NCBI GenBank assembly: GCA_031761405.1
Contig: JASEVX010000005.1
Coordinates: 31,731,127-31,795,126 of the forward strand
Length of the DNA stretch: 64,000 nt
Direction of reading: 5' to 3'
Source: Serripes groenlandicus
Taxonomy: Eukaryota > Mollusca > Bivalvia > Cardiida > Cardiidae
The notes under the pieces are model-generated. The model was not told the origin of the DNA. It did not search any database and worked only from the letters and a program-made list of their open reading frames with translations. The position numbers and the translations under genes are program-made. Positions 55,946-64,000 of this stretch are shown here, piece by piece (position 1 is the stretch's first letter; each line of letters opens with the position of its first letter).

Positions 55946-56284
55946 TCGAGTTTTCGATAGACCACCGCATAAAGGAGTGAGCTTGAGAGAAAACTTACCC
56001 CCTGTATTGTTCATCTTTAAAAGGACACATTAAACCCATCCTGTATCGACATGTTCTAAAATCTCGTACAACGATATCATTTACCTTCTGGCAAACCGCT
56101 CGAACGAACTTCATACAGCCTTGCTGCTCTGCCCCTCGAATGACAAGCTGCAGTAACTGTTGACTGGGTAATGCACAAATGCATTTGTTGAGTAGCTCCA
56201 GTTTGTAGCTATGTCTATTGCTTTGGACAAACAATATTGTCAACTCTATTGAATACTTACACTCTAGTCTATAAAGATCATATG

Positions 56285-56540
56285 TTTGCCTCTATGTTTT
56301 CAAAGTCGTCTGTTGTAGATTGTTTGTATGTGGAAAGGTTGAAATAAAATTAAAATTGCATTTTGACGCCTCTACAGCAGGCAACTTATGAAAACTGTGT
56401 CGCAAAAGAAGAAATTTCCCATGATAGGCAATTTGTACTGTTGGCACAATGTTTTTAAGTATATTCATTCATTACATTTCCTTTAAAGATGTTTTCAAAA
56501 TCTTCTGCTGCAGATTTGTTATATGGGAAAGGGTGAAGTA
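56285..56540. mobile_element. Eroded family-1 MITE block, copy B
   Basis: Counterpart of 27855-28145, ~30 bp shorter before GATGTTTTCAAAATCTTC. Confidence 0.55.
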
Positions 56541-56881
56541 CACCAATCCATAATAAAACCTCAATCAGCGTGAAATAATTGTACGACCAGAAAACAATGG
56601 ATACCATAACTATTGACCCATTGATCTGTAACTTGATTTATCTTATTTAATTGCTTGCTGAAAATTGATATTCTTGCAACTGCAAAATAATGATTATGTG
56701 GAAAAAGTCTTAACATATTAGCCGAACCGTTGAAACGCTGTAAAAACCCCAAAAATCAAATTAAATATTCTCAATATTTGCCATGGAGTAGACTCTTTGT
56801 CCGAATTCAGGCACACATTCATGCCCTTGATAGGGTATCTAGTCAATTTTAAACTATTTTAACAATCGGAGCATGCTTTAA

Positions 56882-57104
56882 CCCTTTCCCTCATACGACA
56901 ATACTGCAGCAGACGACTTTGAACATATTTTGCTAACAAATAGAAAAATATCTATGATTGAATGGATAACCTATGACTAAAAGTGGAAAACATTGTGGCA
57001 AAAAGAGAAATTGCTCGTTTTGAGCAATTTCTTCTTTTGTCACTATGTTTTCAAAAAGCCGTCTGCTGCAGAGGAGTCAGAGAGCGCCTATATGAGGGAA
57101 TGGG
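56882..57104. mobile_element. TTAA-target MITE (family 1), complete
   Basis: TTAA at 56878-56881 and 57105-57108; orthologous to the 28468 copy. Confidence 0.86.
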
Positions 57105-57211
57105 TTAAAAACAAATGAGCATGAATGTTTTTGGAAGATTAAATTGTTTTGAACTAATGCATTCTTCATTACAACTAAAAAAAGAAATAAGCATTGCTAT
57201 ACAAAAACCAT

Positions 57212-57642
57212 CGCCTTGTTGTGGTTGTGGTAGAGCGTCCGCCTCGGGTGCAGGGGGTCGTGGGTTCTCGGGTGCAGGGGGTCGTGGGTTCTCGGGTGCA
57301 GGGGGTCGTGGGTTCTCGGGTGCAGGGGGTCGTGGGTTCTCGGGTGCAGGGGGTCATGGGTTCTCGGGTGCAGGGGGTCGTGGGTTCTCGGGTGCAGGGG
57401 GTCGTGGGTTCTCGGGTGCAGGGGGTCGCGGGTTCGATCCCCGGACGGGTCATACCATAGACTTTAAAAATGGTTTTAATGAATGCCGTCCTTCAGTTGG
57501 TTTCGGGGTTTCGGGGTAAGCATTACGACTGACTTGCTGGTGGCAGAATAAATGGACCAGTAGTACTGGTAACTTACCGAGGAAACGCCGTGATATAACG
57601 GGAAAATTATTGAAAGCGGCGTAAAACACCAATCAATCAATC
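57212..57642 (+). mobile_element. SINE carrying an internal minisatellite
   Basis: Same SINE as 28803-29066, but the head between A and B boxes contains eight 24-bp units (57244-57435). Body and tail are intact. Confidence 0.85.
57244..57435 (+). repeat. 24-bp G-rich minisatellite, 8 units, inside a SINE head
   Basis: Exactly 192 bp. Each unit contains TCGGGTGCAGGGGG followed by TCGTGGGTTC. Two units carry single changes (TCATGGG, TCGCGGG). Runs of three to five G every few bases make G-quadruplex folding plausible. The repeat spans part of the pol III B box. Copy A has one unit. Confidence 0.93.
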
Positions 57643-58136
57643 ATCTAATAACTATTCAATAATCCCAGCGCTTCTACGCAGCTTGATCGGGATCTGAATT
57701 GTGCGCCACAAGGGTAGAGAGAGATTCAAGAAACGTCTGGAATTAGTGACCATTACAATCTCATTAAAACCAGATCTTAACCCGCACACTATCGTACATA
57801 GGTTGGTTTCGTGGGACTTGGCTATTATAAAAATACCAAGGCGACATTCAGTGAATTTGGTTGGTAACCGTGTACCATGAAACTGTTCTGATTGACGAAG
57901 GACAACTCTTGTTCATAGAAGAAGAATCATGTAGGATTATGTACCTTTAACAAGGTTATAACAGCTAATTAGTTTGGAGTTCCTTCCTCTTATCATAGGA
58001 GAAGTCGGGAACCCAGACTAACAGCTTGTTAGTGCATGTTATGCAAGTAACGCAATAACAAAATGTCCTATCTAATAATGTACATGTTACAAAGATTAAA
58101 GTGCCGATTAATCATACACATATGAACGTGACTTTC

Positions 58137-58400
58137 GATGTCCCTCTAGTTGAGAGATGTATCTTTCTACTTACAGTGATATATCTCTAGCATAGAGAGA
58201 TATCTCTAAAATTAACAGATAGATATCTCTCAAATTTACAGATATATCTCTTTGTTAGCGAGATATCTCTCGAGCTTACAGAGATATCCTTTAATGGAAA
58301 ATAGCAAGCTCCTTTAGAGAGATATCTTACAAACGACGAGAGATATCTTACACGCATAGAGTGTTATGTCTTTAATCACGTTAACAAAATATCTCTCTAT
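58137..58400. repeat. AGAGATATCT cluster, copy B
   Basis: Counterpart of 29805-30080 with one ACAAACGACGAG unit fewer. Confidence 0.65.
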
Positions 58401-58762
58401 AGTGACTTGTATAGGCGTGTAAATAATTACTATTTGAAACGTGTCATGGAATTTACGGAAGACAAAATTAATCTTGGTCGACACAGGTCAACATTTGTAA
58501 TAGTTTACCTTGCTTATTCAGAGAATGGTTCAGATATTCATATCAAGTTGAAAACATAGGTTTGCATTATCTTCCTATTGCTTCTCTTCTAGAAATGTAA
58601 TGGTCTGTAATGGTCTGCTGTATTGTTTATTATTTGAAAGGTAATTACAGTTAATTGTCATAAGTGACGTCTACTGTATTACATGTACAATGTGTTAGAT
58701 GACCTCAAGTTTTCGATTAGTATTTTTTATTAGTTTCGGTTTAATTGCTTTCCGCATTGACT

Positions 58763-59155
58763 GTTGGCCCAGTGGTGGAAGATGTGGTTTATGTCAAACG
58801 TCTGAACAAATGTTGGCCCAGTGGTGGAAGAAGTGGTTTATGTCAAACGTCTGAACAAATGTTGGCCCAGTGGTGGAAGAAGTGGTTTATGTCAAACGTC
58901 TGAACAAATGTTGGCCCAGTGGTGGAAGAAGTGGTTTATGTCAAACGTCTGAACAAATGTTGGCCCAGTGATGGAAGAAGTGGTTTATGTCAAACGTCTG
59001 AACAAATGTTGGCCCAGTGGTGGAAGAAGTGGTTTATATCAAAAGTCTGAACAAATGTTGGCCCAGTGGTGGAAGAAGTGGTTTATGTCAAACGTCTGAA
59101 CAAATGTTGGCCCAGTGGTGGAAGAAGTGGTTTATGTCAAACGTCTGAACAAATG
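58763..59155 (+). repeat. 49-bp minisatellite, 8 units, expanded only in copy B
   Basis: 393 bp of units with GTTGGCCCAGTGGTGGAAGA, GTGGTTTATGTC and GTCTGAACAAAT. Copy A has a single diverged unit at about 30838-30910. Confidence 0.9.
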
Positions 59156-59339
59156 CTGGATTTCGACTGAGCTACCGGGCTGACGAATGAATAAAAGAAA
59201 AGTGTTTGATTGGTCGAATGAATAAAAAAATACCCGCGTATGATTGGTCGAATTAATAAAATTAACCGGAGGTTAATTAGTCAAAAGAATCGTTTGTTTG
59301 TGTGACAACTGGGGAGAAATCATTTTCCATAAACCAACA

Positions 59340-59720
59340 AATATTTAGAGAGATATCTCTCAAACATGGAAAACTATCTTAAATATGAAGTTATCTCTCT
59401 AAGTTATCGAAATATCTTGCTCCAACATGATCAATGTTAGAGATATATGTCTCTAAATTATAGAGATACCTCCATTACTTAGAGATATATATTTCAAAAT
59501 AAGAGAGATATATCTAGGTTTAGAGAGAATCTCCCTAGGCAAAGACCTAATAACATGTGTTATTAGGTCTTTGCCCTAGGTTAGAGAGCATCTCCCAGGG
59601 TTAGAGAGCATCTCCCTAGGTTAGAGAGCATCTCCATAGGTTTAGAGAGCACCTCCCTAGGTTAGAGAGCATCTCCATAGGTTTAGAGAGCATCTCCCTA
59701 GGTTAGAGAGATATCTTTAA
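59340..59720. repeat. Second AGAGATATCT cluster with ~22-bp tandem units and a perfect palindrome
   Basis: AGAGATATCTCTC-type motifs at 59349-59520, a 38-bp inverted repeat at 59538-59575, then about six units with TTAGAGAGCATCTCCCTAGG (59580-59705). Not present in copy A. Confidence 0.75.
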
Positions 59721-59999
59721 ATCGAATACATAGTAAGGCCATAAAGGGACCAGTCACGTAAGTATTGGCTATGCTAATGTACGACTGATATTCGCGGAGA
59801 AGTCGTAAGACAGGTCACAGGCGATCGTAGGTAGTTTCGTAAAGAGGTTTTCGACCCTGCCAATGCTTTTTGAGGTTACATTTGATTGTGGTCGTTGGAA
59901 GCGGTAGATGCAGTATCCAATCTAGGATTAAAAAACAAGGGAGATTTTTTTTTATCGAAAAAATGAATTTATTTTTCAGCTTTGTCTATGTAAAATATT

Positions 60000-60130
60000 C
60001 ATGGTGGAGTGTCCTTTGGCAAAGCATGTTTCCTATCCTAGTACTGGTTAGTTTACCCAGGAAGCATGAATAAGTGAACTGTCGACGTGATATAACTGAA
60101 ATAATGTTGTGAAAACGGCGTAAACTCGTA
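60000..60130 (+). repeat. SINE fragment (tRNA-Ser-like family)
   Basis: TCATGGTGGAGTGTCC, TACCCAGGAAGCATGAAT and GTGATATAACTGAAATAATG, as in 413-563. Confidence 0.55.
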
Positions 60131-60439
60131 GCTTTATAGTCTTCATCGACCCTTTCAATGCTAAATCTTTTAAATATACATGTCAGACTTCACAAAATCG
60201 GTTCCAGTAGAAAAAATGCAAAGAGCTTCTGGAAAAGGGGATGTATTTTTTTTTTAGCAATAATGATCTTTCATTCGACCATTCATTTTTCCAATTATGA
60301 CAACAGTCTTTCACCAAAGGGCTAGATAGTTAAGGTAGCCAGTTGCTTGGGAAAAATATGTTGTGGAGTAGCCTACAAGTTTGAAAAATGAAAAAGCATG
60401 GAAACACACGACACGGTGTTACATATAAATCAGTCCATC

Positions 60440-60685
60440 TTTCATTGGTAGCTCAGTCGGTAGCGACGCGGGCTGTCAATCCAAGGGTTGTGAGTTCGAA
60501 TCCCAGCTCGACCAAAATTCTTTCTGACATTTGATAAAATTCATCTTCCACCAATGGGCAAACAGTCTATGTGGAAAAGCAGCCAGTTGCTTGGGAAGTT
60601 TGTTGTGTGGATTACTGGTGTTGGGAAGCCAGGAAACACATGCATAGGTGAACTGGCCGCCGTGCCAGGACTGAAAACTTGTTGG
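60440..60685 (+). mobile_element. SINE with intact head, copy B
   Basis: A box TTGGTAGCTCAGTCGGTAGC, B box GTGAGTTCGAATCCC, body AGCAGCCAGTTGCTTGGG and GGCCGCCGTG. Copy A retains only the body (31076-31185). Confidence 0.72.
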
Positions 60686-61664
60686 TAAGATCTATATAGA
60701 CAGTTTTCAACTAATATTAGGCAAAATATATCACAGTTGAATCTGTAGAAAATCGGAACGGTAAAATCAAATCCAAAGTTGTAGATGTTTATGCTTAATT
60801 TAGCTCAGCCCAAGCGCCGCCTACTGATTGCTTTATGAATGCAGTGGCTATATAATTATGAAAATCGTTCTTTAACACGGTTTACGGCAATTCAAATCTG
60901 TATAGACAAGGTTGACAAATTCGAATATACTTTCACTGTAACGTGATATAACTGAAATAGTGTTGAAAACGGCGTAAAACTCAAATAAACGAGAGAAAAA
61001 AACGTTCAATGAGCATATTTCAACACGTTAGCCTAGATATTCAATTCCATGTTTCTTCTGTAGTTCCTAGGTTTTACATTTTAAACGTTCACTTTAGACA
61101 CTATCGAAAACCTTTGCCAACGCAATATGAACTCCAAAACAGTATGAAGTAATCAAATATATCTCATATTAGCGTGAGAGTGCATGGCTTGAACTTTAGA
61201 ACTTTCTGAAACCTTCTTGACCGTCATCAATGATATTAGTATGTTAAATACAACCACTAAGCCTTACTGCTATGATTTTTTCGATACTATTACCTAAGCA
61301 AAAGGTTAGGCTTATATATTGGTCTGTAAGCCGATGACAGAAAGTAGTTCTTCTTGCCAGATTTTCGCAGGAACATGACACTGGCTTCTTTCCAACGTTC
61401 TTTCCACACCTCCGGCATCCCACATAAAAAATGCATATTGCAATTTAAACAGCGTCCAAACTGCAATGGATTTCTGATTCAACAAGGTGGCACATTCATT
61501 GGAAGGACCAGTACTTGATCTCTAATTGAATGAGAGACACAAGAAAGCCTATCTAGTAATAACTACTGTATTTGAATCACCGGCCATTTCGACGACTACA
61601 TGTATCTATTCCGGTATATAAATACGTGAAACCTGTCACTTGGCCTGTATGGTATTTTAAGCCA

Positions 61665-61855
61665 CTTTTCAACACTTTTCCAGTTATATCACTGCGTTTC
61701 CTGTGTAAGTTACCAGTACTACTGGTCCATTGATCCTGACACTAGCGAGTCATATATAAAGCTAACCCTACAGCACCGAGCGCCAAGAAGGGAATGCCTA
61801 TAGATATACTACTAGTTTTAAAGTAGTTGGCATCATCCGGCCGCCAATCACTTGA
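61665..61855 (-). repeat. Old SINE copy (minus), copy B
   Basis: Counterpart of 32945-33125; ACCAGTACTACTGGTCCATT retained. Confidence 0.5.
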
Positions 61856-62096
61856 TCCATTCATGTATTCATGCCCATGTCTAGATTTTAATTCATTCTG
61901 AATAAACTTCCATGGCCTCGATTAGGTTCATTCCGGTTTTTCCCCCGAATGAATTCGGTTCGTTAGTTTAATTCTGCTTTTCTTCCTTTTTCGGTCCATA
62001 TTGGTCATTTCCGGTATATTTACATTTTCATTTCGGAATAATTCGGATTTCTTCGTTAGTTGGTAAATAAACATTTGGTTGTAAACACGTGAAGTT

Positions 62097-63143
62097 ATGT
62101 CTCGGGTTTCCAGAACGATATTCGTCCGTAATTTACCATATAGCTGTACTAATGATAAACTGGAAGAACTTTTCTCTGCATATGGTCCTGTAAAACAATG
62201 TTTCATCGTTACAGATAAAAGTAATGTTGAATTATTATTAGATTTCGCGACCAAATGTTTCTATTCTCTCTTCATTTCTATTTCGACCATTCTTTAAAGT
62301 CGTTTAGTTTCCAATTACTCGCGGTAGATGAGGTAGTGAGTGACCATTACAACTTTGATTGTAACCATACAGTCTTAACATATTTGAAAAAAAAATTGTT
62401 TGAAAAAATGCAAATCTTGATGCTAAACAAATGCTAGCTTTTAATTGTTATAATCGTGTAACAATTCTACAACATAATGATAATGACTCAATTACATTCC
62501 TTAGTTGAAGGTAATTGGAGGGCAAGGATAATAGGTTAACATTTGTCTTACATATTGAGACGAGTCGATAGAGAAACAGATCAGCACACAGATGCTGTTA
62601 TATGTAACACCGTTTAAAAATGTCCAGATCTTGATGAAATTTCAAAGATATAAGAGAGAGAATTGCCTGTTCCTAAGGTTACATCATTGACATTTGGAGA
62701 TTTATATATTTTTGTTAAAGTGGCTTCGTCTTATAATCGAATAAAATCATACTTCAAGATGAAATCTTGATTTTAATTTTAAAAACAATTATAAGAACAA
62801 TGGTTCACAGTTTTGATGATGATCGAATTCTCCGATTTTTTGTAAAAATGATGGAAAGAGCTCCACATAGAACATGAAAAGCAACAAAAAGGTGACATTT
62901 TACACGACAGCGTTTCCAAGTCTGTCTTCATTTTTATATGTGTTTGAAACAAGCAATGATTTGTGCAAAATTGAGTTGGGTCATTTCCGGCGAACATGTG
63001 AAACCTCCAATAACCGTGAGTCTCTGCCCTAATAAGTAATATATATATGATTAAAGAAAATTGTATTTTATGCATTTTTTCCTATCTTCTTCTGTAGATT
63101 CTGGAAAAAGTCGTGGGATTGGATATGTCATATATACATTGAG
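62097..63143 (+). CDS. RBM28: RBM28-like exons 1-2, second copy, 3' partial
   Basis: Exon 1 is 62097-62220 and exon 2 is 63098-63143, with the same splice sites and phases as copy A (124 and 46 bp). The encoded residues are identical to copy A, from [13 protein letters not shown] to GIGYVIYTL. Only synonymous differences are seen in exon 1, while the intron has many small insertions and deletions. Exon 3 would begin a few bases beyond the window. Whether this copy continues as a full RBM28 or as the SprT-joined form cannot be seen. If the two copies are alleles, this is the same gene. Confidence 0.8.
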
Positions 63144-63355
63144 GTAAGTTATATTTTATTTTTTATTTACAGTACATCAGCCATCAATGATGATGTGATT
63201 ATGGCAAATCTCTTTTCTATGAAAACAACTTGTAATTATTATTTAGGATTTAATTGGCTTATATTTAACTTATCTCTTAACTGAAATGAAAGGAAACATG
63301 TGGTAAGAACGTGTCTTGGTTCAATCTTGATCCAATGGTTGGTTTGATATTTTTT

Positions 63356-63560
63356 AACCCTTTCCCACGCATTTTGACGCATCTGCAGCAGACGACTTTT
63401 GAAAACATTGAGGCAAAAGAAGAAATTGCTCAAAACAAGCAATTACGCATTTTGCCACAATCTTTTCAACTCTTTATGACAATTCAACTCTCATTTATGG
63501 AGATTTTTTTAATGTTTTTGTATATAGATTTTCAAAGTCGTCTACAGTTTTGTTGTATGG
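63356..63560. mobile_element. Family-1 MITE in intron 2, copy B
   Basis: TTAACCCTTTCCCACGCATT, ATCTGCAGCAGACGACTTTT and a core hairpin; the right end is eroded at TTCAAAGTCGTCTACAG. Confidence 0.65.
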
Positions 63561-63714
63561 TGGCGTTAAAAGCCTGTCACAATTACATGTGAACTTAACA
63601 AATATTTCAGAATATAATAATGAAATTTATTACATATGAATGATGATAAAGAAATGATGATGTGTATAGATACCTATTCTTGCATTATCTCCCCTTAAAT
63701 TTGATTTTTCATCT

Positions 63715-63942
63715 TAACCCTTTCCAACATACAACAAATCTGCAGCCGACGACTTTGAAATCAGCTAGGCAAAAATATGGAAAATTTCTTCAAATGAAAG
63801 TGCATATAATGAATAGAATTGAAATCATTGTGGCAAATGAAGAAATTGCTCATTATGAGCAATTTCTCCTTTTGACGCAGTATTTTCAAAGGTCGTCTGC
63901 TGCGAATGCATCCAAAAGTGTCTATATGTAGGAAAGGGTTAA
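63715..63942. mobile_element. Family-1 MITE in intron 2, second one, copy B
   Basis: TTAACCCTTTCCAACATAC ... TATATGTAGGAAAGGGTTAA with core AAATTGCTCATTATGAGC. Confidence 0.7.
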
Positions 63943-64000
63943 TACTGTCAATGCAGTTTTGCAGGTGTTTTAAGTCACCTTTAGTTAAAGTTCTAGTTCT

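Larger units (their letters stand above)
50107..64000 (+). repeat. Large segmental repeat, copy B
   Basis: Collinear with copy A up to the window end. Extra material: ~1.2 kb (51862-53060, with a MITE and a 67-bp minisatellite), seven additional 24-bp units (57244-57435), seven additional 49-bp units (58763-59155) and ~1.26 kb (59325-60590). Confidence 0.9.

Noticed and set aside
57115..57519. Gly/Arg-rich repeat protein (GAGGRGFS)
   Set aside because: It is the read-through of a minisatellite inside a SINE. Both strands and several frames are open there, and copy A has no such frame.

Overview
The window looks like nuclear DNA of a mollusc, most likely a marine or estuarine bivalve. It is AT-rich, gene-poor, intron-containing and full of short mobile elements. 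Recognisable pieces are animal-type: an anoctamin C-terminal exon, an FkbM-family methyltransferase with a signal anchor, a spliced RBM28-like ribosome-biogenesis gene with metazoan splice sites, tRNA-derived SINEs, a broken non-LTR retrotransposon, Helentron-like elements with internal minisatellites, and several MITE families. No operons, CRISPR arrays or free-standing RNA genes were seen. The species is not identified.

Layout. 1-305: last coding exon of an anoctamin (+). 306-10360: no convincing gene; dense MITEs, SINEs and one Helentron-like element (8811-9839). 10363-12530: degenerate LINE reverse transcriptase split by a small Helentron-like insertion. 13015-13377: exact 11-unit 33-bp minisatellite. 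16488-17477: single-exon FkbM-like methyltransferase. 17520-22985: more MITEs and SINEs, plus a 118-bp palindrome with an 8-bp target duplication. 22992-34948 (copy A) and 50107-64000 (copy B) are direct, highly similar copies of one segment. They differ by transposon presence/absence, deletions and minisatellite growth. This is either a tandem duplication of about 27 kb or an uncollapsed second haplotype in the assembly; the left edge of both copies is a poly-C run.

Genes. Copy A holds RBM28-like exons 1-7 (33367-43806): RRM1, a second RRM-like unit and the first half of the next RRM. The rest of RBM28 is not found. Instead, after a block of nested Helentron-like elements, two exons (47861-48084 and 48194-48574) encode a SprT-like HExxH metallopeptidase domain. 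Splice phases match throughout, so the nine exons form one open frame of 457 codons. This possible RBM28-SprT chimera is the most interesting gene-level observation. Copy B repeats RBM28 exons 1-2 before the window ends.

Mobile DNA. The dominant repeat is a ~220-bp TTAA-target MITE (ends CCCTTTCCC...GGGAAAGGG) with three nested inverted repeats and more than 30 full or partial copies. One copy has a matching empty site in copy B, which fixes its ends and its TTAA duplication. A second MITE (TGAGCC...GGCTCA, TA target) and a third (GAGGGCTTGG...CCAAGCCCTC) are also repeated. At least three SINE heads are joined to a shared tail. In copy B a SINE head has grown into an eight-unit G-rich minisatellite.
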